A stretch of 21,004 bases of DNA from a virus, in IMG/VR virus record IMGVR_UViG_3300010400_000057, positions 1-21,004 of that record, one strand, 5' to 3'. A program made the translations under genes and the position numbers. Position 1 is the first letter of the stretch. Every line of letters starts with the position of its first letter. The notes beneath the pieces were generated by a model. The model was given only the letters and a program-made list of their open reading frames with translations, was not told the DNA's origin and did no database searches. Shown piece after piece: positions 11,551 through 18,850 of the stretch.

Positions 11551-11820
11551 ATGCCATTCGCGAAAGGACAGTCCGGCAACCCGCGTGGGCGGCCGAAGGA
11601 AGACCTAGAGGTCAAAGCGCTCGCTCGCAAGCACACGCGTGAGTCCATCGAGCGCTTGGTGTACTGGCTGAGGAGCGACAACCCCAAGGCGTCCGTGTCG
11701 GCGGCGAACTCTTTGCTCGATCGCGCTCATGGCAAGCCTGCTCAGATGATTCTCGGTGACAGCAACTCGCCGGTGGTCGTGCAGATCGTGAGCTATGCCA
11801 ACCGTACGCCTACCGAATAA
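11551..11820 (+). CDS. terS: Terminase small subunit-like protein (DUF5681 N-terminus)
   Basis: The 89-aa protein starts MPFAKGQSGNPRGRPKEDLE, the F-x-KGQSGNPxGRPK motif of DUF5681, found in small terminase subunits and related DNA-binding proteins encoded next to terL. The rest is helical (LARKHTRESIERLVYWLRSD), with a NSLLDRAHGKP segment that is also typical. It should bind packaging-site DNA and recruit the large subunit. No Shine-Dalgarno is visible before ATG 11551. The terL start overlaps its end by 26 bases. Confidence 0.82.
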   Translation: MPFAKGQSGNPRGRPKEDLEVKALARKHTRESIERLVYWLRSDNPKASVSAANSLLDRAHGKPAQMILGDSNSPVVVQIVSYANRTPTE

Positions 11821-13129
11821 TTGGGAGCCGCGTCCCTATCAGATGCCGGCATGGCTCGCGCTGGAAAGCGGTAAGCGCCGCGCGGTTCTGGTGTGGCATC
11901 GCCGTGCAGGCAAGGACGACATGGCGCTGCACTGGACCGCGTGCGCCGCGATGCAAAAGCCCGCGACCTACTGGCACATGCTCCCGCAGGCGAATCAGGC
12001 GCGCAAAGCGATTTGGGAGGCGATCAACCCGCACACCGGCCTGCGCCGTATCGATGAGGCATTTCCGCTCGCCATCCGTGAGACCTCGCGCGAGCAGGAG
12101 ATGATGATCAAGTTCAAGAACGGCGCGACGTGGCAGGTCGTGGGCGCCGACAACTTCAACGCGCTGGTGGGTTCGCCTCCCTACGGCATTGTGTTCTCCG
12201 AGTACTCGCTGGCAGACCCTGCGAGCTGGGATTACCTGCGCCCGATCCTGGCCGAGAACGGCGGGTGGGCCTTGTTCATATACACCTCTCGCGGCAAGAA
12301 CCACGGCTACACGCTGCACAAGATGGCGCAGCGCAATCCTGCGTGGTTCCACCAGCTTCTCACCGTCGATGACACGAAGGCCATCAAGGCCGAGGTGATC
12401 GAGGAGGAGCGCCGCTCCGGCATGTCCGAGGACATGATCCAGCAGGAGTACTACTGCTCGTTCGAGGCGGCCAATCCCGGCGCGTACTACGGCAAGGAGA
12501 TGGCGCAGGTTTGGAAAGAAGGGCGCGTGTGCCGCGTGCCCGTGGAAGCCGGCATCGACTGCGAGACGTGGTGGGACCTTGGCATGGATGACTCGATGTC
12601 CATCTGGATCACGCAGACCATCGCTCGCGAAATCCGCTGCGTGAACTACATCGAGGAGAACGGCGAGGGGCTCGGGCACTACGCAAAGAAGCTCAAGGAC
12701 TTTGCAACCGAGCACCGTGTGACCTACTCGCGCCACGTCATGCCGCACGACATCAACGTGCGCGAGCTCGGCACTGGCAAGAGCCGCAAGGAAGTTGCTC
12801 AGGGCATGGGCATCACGCCGATCACCGTCGCTCCCAAGCTCGAAATCGAGGACGGCATCGAGTGTGTGCGCCGTATGCTGCCCTTCTGCTGGTTCGATGA
12901 GGAACGCTGTGCGCGCGGCATCTCCTGTCTCACCGAGTACTCGAAGGACTGGGACGAGCGTAATCGCGTCTTCGCCACGCGGCCCAAGCACAACTGGGCA
13001 TCCCATGGCGCCGATGCCGCGCGGACGATGGGCGTCACACACCGATTCGCAGAGCTCGAGGCGATCGTGAATCAGGCGATCACCAACAGCGCACGCGACT
13101 ACAACCCCCTCGAACGCGAGAGTGCCTGA
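11795..13129 (+). CDS. terL: Terminase large subunit (packaging ATPase/nuclease)
   Basis: The 444-aa protein drives DNA packaging into the prohead. ATPase motifs: Walker A WHRRAGKDD (34-42), Walker B GIVFSEYSL with catalytic E136, and coupling motif FIYTSRG (161-167). The RNase H-like nuclease has acidic residues in WWDLGMDD (D261), MPHD (D319) and SHGADAAR (D407). Length and motif order are normal for podoviral terminases with a W-H-R-R-A-G-K-D Walker A. Start ATG 11795 overlaps the small-subunit gene and gives the usual N-terminus (NNWEPRPYQ). Long open frames on the opposite strand here are G+C-bias shadows. Confidence 0.96.
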   Translation: MPTVRLPNNWEPRPYQMPAWLALESGKRRAVLVWHRRAGKDDMALHWTACAAMQKPATYWHMLPQANQARKAIWEAINPHTGLRRIDEAFPLAIRETSREQEMMIKFKNGATWQVVGADNFNALVGSPPYGIVFSEYSLADPASWDYLRPILAENGGWALFIYTSRGKNHGYTLHKMAQRNPAWFHQLLTVDDTKAIKAEVIEEERRSGMSEDMIQQEYYCSFEAANPGAYYGKEMAQVWKEGRVCRVPVEAGIDCETWWDLGMDDSMSIWITQTIAREIRCVNYIEENGEGLGHYAKKLKDFATEHRVTYSRHVMPHDINVRELGTGKSRKEVAQGMGITPITVAPKLEIEDGIECVRRMLPFCWFDEERCARGISCLTEYSKDWDERNRVFATRPKHNWASHGADAARTMGVTHRFAELEAIVNQAITNSARDYNPLERESA

Positions 13130-13131
13130 CC

Positions 13132-13335
13132 ATGTCCACGCTCACCGCCGCCCAACGCCGCCGACTCTCGGCGTCGAAGTTCGCAGGTCCGAACCGTAGC
13201 TATCCGGTGAACGACCGCTCTCATGCCGCGAACGCCAAGGCACGCGCGCATCAACAGCTCAATCGTGGCAATCTCTCATCGGCCACGTATCGGCGGATCG
13301 TGGCGAAAGCCAACCGCGTATTGGGGAGAAGCTGA
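13132..13335 (+). CDS. Small basic phage protein (DUF6582-like)
   Basis: The 67-aa product (MSTLTAAQRRRLSASKFAGP, then RSYPVNDRSHAANAKARAHQ) follows the short phage pattern 'L-T-A-A-Q-R...S-x-F-A-x-P-x-R-x-Y-P-x-x-D-x-x-H-A-x-N-A-x-A-R', which occurs as a stand-alone gene or fused domain in head gene clusters and corresponds, from memory, to DUF6582. It is strongly basic, consistent with DNA or capsid contact. It starts two bases after the terL stop, and its TGA shares a base with the next ATG. Confidence 0.78.
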   Translation: MSTLTAAQRRRLSASKFAGPNRSYPVNDRSHAANAKARAHQQLNRGNLSSATYRRIVAKANRVLGRS

Positions 13336-13679
13336 TGGCCCGCGTTGCCCGAGCTGCTGCAAAGCTCGATATCAGTCGCCTGGGGCACAAGAAGCCGGGC
13401 ATTCTCGATGTCTTCAATCCCGGCGGGCGCGTCTCAGCCAACATCGCCTCAGGAGCGCCGATCACAGCGCGCAACATCCTGGACCCGGACAACGCGATCC
13501 TCCACGCGCCGCCCGGTGCGCCACCGCCGCCACCCACATTCCCGGATGTGGCTGGAGCCCAGTTGGCCGCCAAGCGCAACGTGCGCCGGCGCGCGACCTC
13601 AAGCGGCCTCGGGAGCACGATCCTCACCGGCGGCTATTCACCGACTGGCCAAGCGAGCCCTGTGCTGGGTGGCGGATGA
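13335..13679 (+). CDS. Head-region protein with SGLGSTILTGG C-terminus
   Basis: This 114-aa protein has a GGGGAGA ribosome site before ATG 13335. It is basic at the N-terminus, has a proline-rich centre (HAPPGAPPPPPTFPDVAGAQ) and closes with RRRATSSGLGSTILTGG. That Arg-rich, S-G-x-x-S-T-I/L-L-T-G ending is shared by small proteins that precede the portal gene in many proteobacterial podoviruses. The function is unknown to me; its conserved position suggests a head or internal virion component. Its stop overlaps the next ATG (ATGA). Confidence 0.75.
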   Translation: MARVARAAAKLDISRLGHKKPGILDVFNPGGRVSANIASGAPITARNILDPDNAILHAPPGAPPPPPTFPDVAGAQLAAKRNVRRRATSSGLGSTILTGGYSPTGQASPVLGGG

Positions 13680-13912
13680 GTATCAAAGACGAATGGGTTG
13701 AGCTTGTTGGCAAATCAATTGCGGCATCGGCGAAGGATGCTCAATCCAAATCTCCGGATGAACTGACCAATGAGGAGAAGTTCGCGCTGGCGATCATGGC
13801 GGGATGCGAAACAGAGTTCGTGTCGGTTAGCGGTGGCTGGGCATATCGGCTGAAGAATCCTATCGCCATCAGCAAGATCGATGGGCAGTTTATCGTGAGT
13901 GAACGTCGATGA
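13676..13912 (+). CDS. Hypothetical protein (78 aa) upstream of portal
   Basis: ATG 13676 overlaps the previous stop and TGA 13912 overlaps the portal ATG, so the gene is coupled on both sides. The protein (MSIKDEWVELVGKSIAASAK) is acidic and helical, with an EEKFALAIMAGCETEF helix and a beta-hairpin end (GWAYRLKNPIAISKIDGQFI). A longer in-frame ORF from 13223 is a shadow of the preceding genes. Unknown function; base composition is slightly less G+C-rich than its neighbours, so it may be a later addition. Confidence 0.72.
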   Translation: MSIKDEWVELVGKSIAASAKDAQSKSPDELTNEEKFALAIMAGCETEFVSVSGGWAYRLKNPIAISKIDGQFIVSERR

Positions 13913-15657
13913 GCGCAGCCGCCAAATCCGTGACCGATGCGATCGGCGCCGAGCCGATGAAGGCGCGCCTCGAGCGCATCCGCAATTCCCTGTGCGCAGC
14001 TCGCGAGCCCTACATTCCGTTGTGGCGTGACCTTGCCGACAACTTCCTGCCCTTCCGCGGTCGCTGGCTGAACGAGCAGCCGAGCCAGAAGATCAGGCGC
14101 AACCTCAAGATCATCAATGAGACCCCGCTCATCGCCCAGCGCACCTTTGGTGCCGGCATGCAGGCGGGAGTGACGAGCCCCTCTCGTCCGTGGTTCCGAT
14201 TGAAGCCGGCCCAGCGCGGTCTCATTGAGGCAGAAGGCGTGCGCGAGTGGCTGTACGAGGTGGAGACAGAACTGCGTAATCTCTTCTCGCAGTCGAACTT
14301 CTATTCGTCCATGCGTCCGTGCTACAGCGAGTACGGCGTGTTCGGCACGCTGGCGCTTGGCATGTACGAGGATGACGAGGTGGCCCTTCACTGCTGCCCG
14401 TACACGATCGGCAGCTACTACATCTCGGTCAACTCCAAGGGCGAGGTGGATACGTTCTGCCAGGAGTTCAAGTGGACGGTGCGCCAGATCGTCGAGCGCT
14501 GGGTGAAGGACCCGGCGAATCCCAATGATCCCGGCTGGGCGAACATCTCAACCGAGGTCAAGAGCAAATGGGGCCGGCCGCAGGAACGCGAGCAGTGGAT
14601 CGACCTCGTCTACCTCGTGCTGCCGAACACCGATCGCCAGTTGGGCAAGCTCGATGCCTCCGGCATGCCCTACCTTGCGGTCTACTACGAAGCCGGCAAG
14701 CGAAACGATGACAAGCTTCTCGAGCAGAAGGGCTTCCGCGAATTCCCGATCATGGTCGCGCGTCTCTCAACCAACGAGGGCGATTCGTACGGGACAGGGC
14801 TGGGCGTGGACTGCCTGGGCTCCGCGAAGGCGCTGCAGCTACAGGAGAAGCGCAAGGCGCAGGTGATCGACAAGGAAGTGGACCCGCCCATGAAGGGCCA
14901 TCCCTCCTTGCGCAATCAGAAAGCCTCGCAGCTCCCAGGCGATATCACCTTCGTCGAGCCCTCCGTGGGCCAGGTGGGCTTTGAGCCGGTGTCGCAGTGG
15001 AAGCCAGATCGCTCTGGCATGCTCGAAGACATCGCCTCGATCGAGCAGCGCATCAACACGATCATGTTCGCCGACATCTTCGCGCTCTTCATCCAGGGCG
15101 AGGACAAGGACGAAACGGCGACCAAGACCGCGGCGAAACAGCAGGAGAAGCTCTTGATGCTCGGGCCGGTGCTCGAGGACATCAACCGCTTTTTGAACAA
15201 AGTGATCGACCGCTCGTTCTCGATCTCGCTGCGTCAGGGATTGCTGCCGCCTCCTCCTCAGGCATTGCAGGGCCAGCCGCTCAAGATCGAATACGTCTCG
15301 ATATTGGCCCAAGCCCAGAACATCGTCGCGGTGCAGGGCGTGCAGCAGTTCACCGGCTACGTGATGGGATTGGCGCTCCAACAGGCCGAGATGCAGCAGC
15401 CCGTCACCGCGCTCGACAAGCTCGACATCGATCAGGCGATCGATGAGTACGGCAACTTGTTCGGTGTGGTGCCGACCATCATCGTTCCGGATGACAAGGT
15501 GGCGGTGATTCGCGAGACGCGCGCGAAGGCTCAGGCCGCCGCCCAGCAGCAACAGCAGGCCGCTGAGATGATCCCCGCGGCCGCACAGGCTGCGAAGAAC
15601 CTCGGCCAGACCCCGCTTGGCACCGGCTCAGCCCTCGATGCGCTGACCGGCACGTAA
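13909..15657 (+). CDS. Portal protein (podoviral head-tail connector)
   Basis: The 582-aa protein matches the podoviral head-to-tail connector family (PF12236): N-terminal helices (LERIRNSLCAAREPYIPLWR, DLADNFLPFRGRW), INETPLIAQRTFGAGMQAGV, TSPSRPWFRLKPA, and a stem/crown region of long helices (INTIMFADIFALFIQGEDKD). It forms the dodecameric DNA channel at the packaging vertex. The C-terminal ~60 residues are Gln/Ala-rich (AQAAAQQQQQAAEMIPAAAQ), as in relatives. Length is normal. ATG 13909 overlaps the previous TGA. An AGGAG site follows its stop for the next gene. Confidence 0.95.
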   Translation: MSAAAKSVTDAIGAEPMKARLERIRNSLCAAREPYIPLWRDLADNFLPFRGRWLNEQPSQKIRRNLKIINETPLIAQRTFGAGMQAGVTSPSRPWFRLKPAQRGLIEAEGVREWLYEVETELRNLFSQSNFYSSMRPCYSEYGVFGTLALGMYEDDEVALHCCPYTIGSYYISVNSKGEVDTFCQEFKWTVRQIVERWVKDPANPNDPGWANISTEVKSKWGRPQEREQWIDLVYLVLPNTDRQLGKLDASGMPYLAVYYEAGKRNDDKLLEQKGFREFPIMVARLSTNEGDSYGTGLGVDCLGSAKALQLQEKRKAQVIDKEVDPPMKGHPSLRNQKASQLPGDITFVEPSVGQVGFEPVSQWKPDRSGMLEDIASIEQRINTIMFADIFALFIQGEDKDETATKTAAKQQEKLLMLGPVLEDINRFLNKVIDRSFSISLRQGLLPPPPQALQGQPLKIEYVSILAQAQNIVAVQGVQQFTGYVMGLALQQAEMQQPVTALDKLDIDQAIDEYGNLFGVVPTIIVPDDKVAVIRETRAKAQAAAQQQQQAAEMIPAAAQAAKNLGQTPLGTGSALDALTGT

Positions 15658-15667
15658 GGAGAATCCC

Positions 15668-15970
15668 ATGACCCTGATTCCCGTCGTTCAGCCATCCTCA
15701 TCCGCGCGCTCGACCTATGGAGCTCGCAGCATGCCCGAGGATATCGTGGTGGGCGCAAGTCCTTTTGTGCTGCAGAACACGAACGACTTTGGCGTGCGCG
15801 TGTTCATCATCGGCGGCGATCTAACGGATGTGGAATTTCAGTCACAGCCGTGGGATCCGAGCGTGTGGTATTCGTGCGGGACCGTGCGTACGCTCGTTCT
15901 CAACTCCGGTGACTCGATCCGCGTGACCTATGGCGCGGGTGCGCCGACGATGGCGTGGAGCGCGTTTTGA
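15668..15970 (+). CDS. Small virion-associated protein (100 aa)
   Basis: ATG 15668 has AGGAG nine bases upstream. The product (MTLIPVVQPSSSARSTYGAR) is a beta-rich single domain (IVVGASPFVLQNTNDFGVRV, FIIGGDLTDVEFQSQPWDPS, TVRTLVLNSGDSIRVTYGAG) with the look of a small beta sandwich. Located between portal and Bbp19 genes it is probably a head or connector accessory protein. Family not recognised. TGA 15968-15970 overlaps the next TTG. Confidence 0.75.
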   Translation: MTLIPVVQPSSSARSTYGARSMPEDIVVGASPFVLQNTNDFGVRVFIIGGDLTDVEFQSQPWDPSVWYSCGTVRTLVLNSGDSIRVTYGAGAPTMAWSAF

Positions 15971-16092
15971 AAGCGCACTGGGCAGCGTATTTCACATGTA
16001 TGGGCGCATTCGCTGGCCTGTGCTGGCTCGTGTTTAGTGAGCGTGGAAATGCCATCATCACGTGGATGAAACAGCGTGGCAGACGAGACTGA
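15967..16092 (+). CDS. 41-aa single-pass membrane protein
   Basis: TTG 15967 overlaps the previous stop (TTGA) and has GGAG six bases upstream. It encodes 41 residues with one hydrophobic segment (WAAYFTCMGAFAGLCWLVF, ~5-23) and a basic C-terminus (MKQRGRRD), predicted N-out/C-in by the positive-inside rule. It overlaps the Bbp19 start by 17 bases. Small single-span proteins in phages include holin-like, spanin-like and exclusion proteins; which, if any, applies here is unknown. An internal ATG at 16000 would give a shorter form with only part of the segment. Confidence 0.62.
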   Translation: MKAHWAAYFTCMGAFAGLCWLVFSERGNAIITWMKQRGRRD

Positions 16093-16387
16093 GCGAGTTT
16101 CCTCCAACGACCCGCGCAAGCTCAAAGAGCAGGGCGCGCGCGTTAAGGATCGCGAGAAGCAGGACGCCGAGGATTTGAAAGCGGTGCTCGCTACGCCCGA
16201 GGGACGCAGGCTGGTGCGAGGTCTGCTCGCCGAGTGTGGTGAGCACCGCACGAGCTTCAGCACGAACGCGATTCAGATGAGCTTCAACGAGGGCGCGCGC
16301 AACGTGGGCCTGAAGCTCAAAGCGCGCATCATTCGGGCTTCGCCGGAGTGGCTCGCTGAGCTTCTGCAATCCGAGCCTTCTCAGTAG
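16076..16387 (+). CDS. Bbp19-family phage protein
   Basis: From GTG 16076 the 103-aa protein has a charged N-terminal helix (SNDPRKLKEQGARVKDREKQ) and then the Bbp19 signature: DLKAVLATPEGRRLVRGLLA, ECGEHRTSF, NAIQMSFNEGARNVGLKLKA. This family is named after Bordetella phage BPP-1 and lies between portal and scaffold genes in related podoviruses. Its role is not established; the position suggests head assembly. Its last 59 bases overlap the 3' end of an oppositely oriented gene, so the two are convergent and antisense to each other. Confidence 0.88.
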   Translation: MADETERVSSNDPRKLKEQGARVKDREKQDAEDLKAVLATPEGRRLVRGLLAECGEHRTSFSTNAIQMSFNEGARNVGLKLKARIIRASPEWLAELLQSEPSQ

Positions 16388-16676
16388 CCAAGGCCGTTTC
16401 CCACCCTTCCGACAATTCAGGATATTCGATATCGCCTGCTCTGCCTCCATGCGCTTCGTGCTGACTATGCAAGAAAGCTAGAGTTTTCTGTTTGTCGACC
16501 GCGCATGAAGTGGCGAGAAAATAATGGGGGAGGCCTTCTCGGAAGACTAGGCGAAGTGTCATCTCACCAATGACGACAATTTGGCGCGGCATTGGTTTAT
16601 GGTGATGGTCGAACCATTCATGCACTCGCCAGTATCCCTTCCAATCTTGCTCGTTAGGAATGCGTGGCTCGATCAT
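16329..16676 (-). CDS. Hypothetical protein, third gene of antisense cassette
   Basis: The 115-aa product (MIEPRIPNEQDWKGYWRVHE, WFDHHHKPMPRQIVVIGEMT) starts by ATGA overlap with the gene before it. It has a His cluster, aromatic residues and a Glu/Ala/Lys-rich C-terminal helix. No family recognised. Its base composition is visibly less G+C-rich than the head genes around it, as expected for a recently acquired accessory gene (moron). The 3' end overlaps bbp19 on the other strand by 59 bases. A host-interaction or anti-defence role is possible from context only. Confidence 0.7.
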   Translation of the reverse strand: MIEPRIPNEQDWKGYWRVHEWFDHHHKPMPRQIVVIGEMTLRLVFREGLPHYFLATSCAVDKQKTLAFLHSQHEAHGGRAGDIEYPELSEGWETALATEKARIAEAQRATPAKPE

Positions 16677-16861
16677 TCTGGTTCTCTCTGAGATTCAGCA
16701 ATCCTGTCCGGATTGGATACAGAGCACATTGGACATGGCGTAGGTTCACGTGGCGCAGTCCAGCTGATCTGGCAAACGGTGCACCGGCCACGCATTGATT
16801 TTTCTCCGGGCTTCACCGGCGCATAGGTAAGCGGGCCATTGATTGGGTCGAAGAATCCCAT
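16673..16861 (-). CDS. Small zinc-ribbon protein, second gene of antisense cassette
   Basis: I start at the ATG at 16861, which shares a base with the TGA of the HTH gene (TGATG), giving 62 aa (MGFFDPINGPLTYAPVKPGE). A longer in-frame start at 16972 would run through the HTH gene and is rejected. Two cysteine pairs, CTVC and CPMC, 14 residues apart between the pairs, form a four-Cys zinc ribbon in the middle of the protein. Zinc ribbons bind nucleic acid or protein; no specific family recognised. Confidence 0.7.
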   Translation of the reverse strand: MGFFDPINGPLTYAPVKPGEKSMRGRCTVCQISWTAPREPTPCPMCSVSNPDRIAESQREPE

Positions 16862-17052
16862 CACACCACTCGCCGGTCCCGATTGAGCTTCCAATCTTCC
16901 AGTCTCTCGGCGACGTAGCGCCGGCGTTTGCCTGAGAGCACGCAGGGTATCTGGGCGCCGGACTGGACCCACTTTCGGAACGTCTTGAGACTCACCCCGA
17001 GATATTCAGCCGCTTCGCGCGGGCGCATTAGTTCCGCTTTTTGGGCTCTCAT
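16861..17052 (-). CDS. Excisionase/AlpA-like HTH protein, first gene of antisense cassette
   Basis: The 63-aa protein has a classic HTH_17 winged-helix motif: MRPREAAEYLGVSLKTFRKW followed by VQSGAQIPCVLSGKRRRYV and an LEDWKLNRD end, as in excisionase- and AlpA-like regulators. It probably binds DNA and regulates its own three-gene cassette; the 22-bp palindrome at 17119-17140 is a candidate site. GGGAAC precedes ATG 17052; an internal ATG at 17028 is an alternative. Regulators of this size often accompany phage accessory genes. With no integrase in view, a true excisionase role is less likely. Confidence 0.82.
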   Translation of the reverse strand: MRAQKAELMRPREAAEYLGVSLKTFRKWVQSGAQIPCVLSGKRRRYVAERLEDWKLNRDRRVV

Positions 17053-17118
17053 GTTCCCAGAATTATCCCTCTTACTGCCCCGCTATTCCAGCGTGGTTTC
17101 AGCCTGCATATAAGTAAT

Positions 17119-17140
17119 TCCGCAATTCACAAATTGCGGA
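17119..17140. promoter_or_regulatory. 22-bp perfect palindrome, candidate operator or RNA hairpin
   Basis: TCCGCAATT-CACA-AATTGCGGA: two perfect 9-bp arms and a 4-base centre, between the divergent HTH gene (start 17052) and the scaffold gene (start 17147). It may be the operator of the HTH protein. In the scaffold mRNA it would form a hairpin hiding the GCGGAG ribosome site before GTG 17147. No T-run follows on either strand, so it is not an intrinsic terminator. Confidence 0.65.
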
Positions 17141-17146
17141 GTCTCA

Positions 17147-17797
17147 GTGCCAGGCGAAAACACCATGACCCCGGCCAGCGCAGCAGCGCCGGCTGTCACA
17201 CCCGCAGCTCCGGCTGCACCACCGACAGCCACGCCACCTGCGGCAGCAACTCCTCCTCCGATTCTCGGCGCAGACCCGAATGCACCGCCCGCCACGCCGG
17301 CGACCCCGGCCGCGAAAGTCGTTCCCGAGAAGTACGAGCTGAAGGCGCCCGAAGGCCAGACGCTCGATCAACTGGGCCTCGATGCGTTCACCCCCGTGTT
17401 CAAGGAACTCGGGCTCACGCAGGAGCAGGCGCAGAAGCTCGTCGACACGCAGTTCAAGGTGACGGACGCCGCGCTGAAGGCGGCTGAGAAGACGATCGGA
17501 GATCAGGTCGCTGCGGAGACCGCGACGTGGGCGAAGGCATGCCGTGAAGACAAGGATTTCGGCGGCGCCAATTTCGAGGCCAACGCGAAGATCGCCAACA
17601 AGGCGCTCGCCGCATTCGGCACTCCGGAGTTGCGCGAAGCGCTGATCTCTTCGGGCTATGCGAATCACCCAGCGTTCGTGCGCCTCTTCTGGACGATTGG
17701 CCAGAAACTCGCCGAATCCACCGCGCCATCGGGCACCACGCCCAACGCGCAGAAAACCACTCCGGAACGCGTGCTCTACCCGAGCATGAATTCCTAA
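17147..17797 (+). CDS. Capsid scaffolding protein
   Basis: The 216-aa protein has an Ala/Pro-rich N-terminus (SAAAPAVTPAAPAAPPTATP), then helical, charged segments (YELKAPEGQTLDQLGLDAFT, ELGLTQEQAQKLVDTQFKV, ETATWAKACREDKDFGG) and ends TPERVLYPSMNS. This is the layout of scaffold proteins encoded just before the major capsid gene in BPP-1-like podoviruses. It would guide prohead assembly and be lost on maturation. GTG 17147 (GCGGAG upstream) and ATG 17165 are both possible starts. No protease motif is evident. Confidence 0.82.
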   Translation: MPGENTMTPASAAAPAVTPAAPAAPPTATPPAAATPPPILGADPNAPPATPATPAAKVVPEKYELKAPEGQTLDQLGLDAFTPVFKELGLTQEQAQKLVDTQFKVTDAALKAAEKTIGDQVAAETATWAKACREDKDFGGANFEANAKIANKALAAFGTPELREALISSGYANHPAFVRLFWTIGQKLAESTAPSGTTPNAQKTTPERVLYPSMNS

Positions 17798-17814
17798 CGC
17801 ACTGAGGTGAATTC

Positions 17815-18834
17815 ATGGCCACTCTGGCTACTGGCTCCCTGACCCTGTACGACGCTGCGAAGCGCATGGACCCCAACGGGTCCGCCGCGGTCGTCGCCGA
17901 GCTTCTCTCGCAGATGAACGACAACCTCGAAGATATGGTCGTCGTCGAGGGCAACCTCCCCACCGGTCACCGCGTGACGATCCGCACCGGTTTGCCGACG
18001 GTCTACTTCCGCCAGATCAATGCCGGCGTGCCGACTTCGAAGGCAACCACCGCGCAGGTCGACGAAGGCGTCGGCCTGATGGAGTCGTACAGCGAGGTCG
18101 ACGAACGACTCGTGAAGCTCGCCTCGGTCGGCTCATCGCTGCGGCTATCCGAGGACAAGGCGTTCCTCGAGGCGATGAATCAGCAGCAGACCGACACGAT
18201 GTTCTACGGCAACGTCGCGACGGATCAGAAAACGTACACGGGGTTCTCGACCCGCTACAGTTCACTCTCCGCCGGCAACGGCGCGAACATCATCGATGCC
18301 GGCGGCTCGGGCGCCGACAACACCTCCATCTGGCTCATCGGCTGGGGCGAGAACTCGATCTTCTGCACTTACCCGAAGGGCACGCAGGCCGGGTTGCAGA
18401 TGAACGATCTCGGCAAGGACACCGTGATCGATGCGAACGGCGGCCGCTTCCAGGCATGGCGCACGCAGTTCGTGTGGGAGAACGGCCTCGTCGTGAAGGA
18501 CTGGCGCTACGGGGTACGCATCGCGAACGTCGACGTGTCTGACCTCGTTGGGCAGGTCACCACGCAGGCGGCCACCGCTGCCACGCAGATCATCTACCTC
18601 ATGAGCCGCGCGCTCGATCGGTTGCCGAGCTTCGGCAACATCCGCCCGGTGTTCTACATGAACCGCACGGTGTTCTCGATGCTGCGCATCGCCGCTCTCG
18701 CCAAGAGCGCGAACGCCCTCGCCATCGTGCCCGCCCTCTCGCAGTTCGGCACTCCGCAGAACCGGCTGGAGTTCATGGGTGTTCCCATCCGCAATGTGGA
18801 CCGGCTGATCCTGGCCGAGACGCGCGTGACCTGA
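17815..18834 (+). CDS. Major capsid protein (BPP-1 Bbp17-like)
   Basis: A strong GAGGTGA site precedes ATG 17815. The 339-aa protein has the sequence of the HK97-fold capsid proteins of BPP-1-like phages: MATLATGSLTLYDAAKRMDP, VVEGNLPTGHRVTIRTGLP, the spine region YSEVDERLVKLASVGSSLRL, and NRTVFSMLRIAALAK with MGVPIRNVDRL near the end. It builds the icosahedral shell. Length fits the family. It is followed by the cement gene, as in BPP-1. Codon use is strongly G+C-biased, consistent with high expression. Confidence 0.92.
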   Translation: MATLATGSLTLYDAAKRMDPNGSAAVVAELLSQMNDNLEDMVVVEGNLPTGHRVTIRTGLPTVYFRQINAGVPTSKATTAQVDEGVGLMESYSEVDERLVKLASVGSSLRLSEDKAFLEAMNQQQTDTMFYGNVATDQKTYTGFSTRYSSLSAGNGANIIDAGGSGADNTSIWLIGWGENSIFCTYPKGTQAGLQMNDLGKDTVIDANGGRFQAWRTQFVWENGLVVKDWRYGVRIANVDVSDLVGQVTTQAATAATQIIYLMSRALDRLPSFGNIRPVFYMNRTVFSMLRIAALAKSANALAIVPALSQFGTPQNRLEFMGVPIRNVDRLILAETRVT

Positions 18835-18850
18835 ACGAGGACTTACGAAC

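Noticed and set aside
11810-13042. 410-codon open frame on the minus strand opposite terL
   Set aside because: It is entirely antisense to a motif-complete terminase. Its composition is the Ala/Arg/Leu/Val/His mix typical of G+C-biased shadow frames, and it has no supporting ribosome site.
14839-15552. 237-codon minus-strand frame opposite the portal gene
   Set aside because: Shadow of the portal coding sequence, with Arg/Leu/His-rich low-quality composition and no start context.
16861-17052. HTH_17 protein as the phage excisionase
   Set aside because: No integrase or attachment-like site is nearby and the gene leads an antisense accessory cassette, so a local regulator is more likely.
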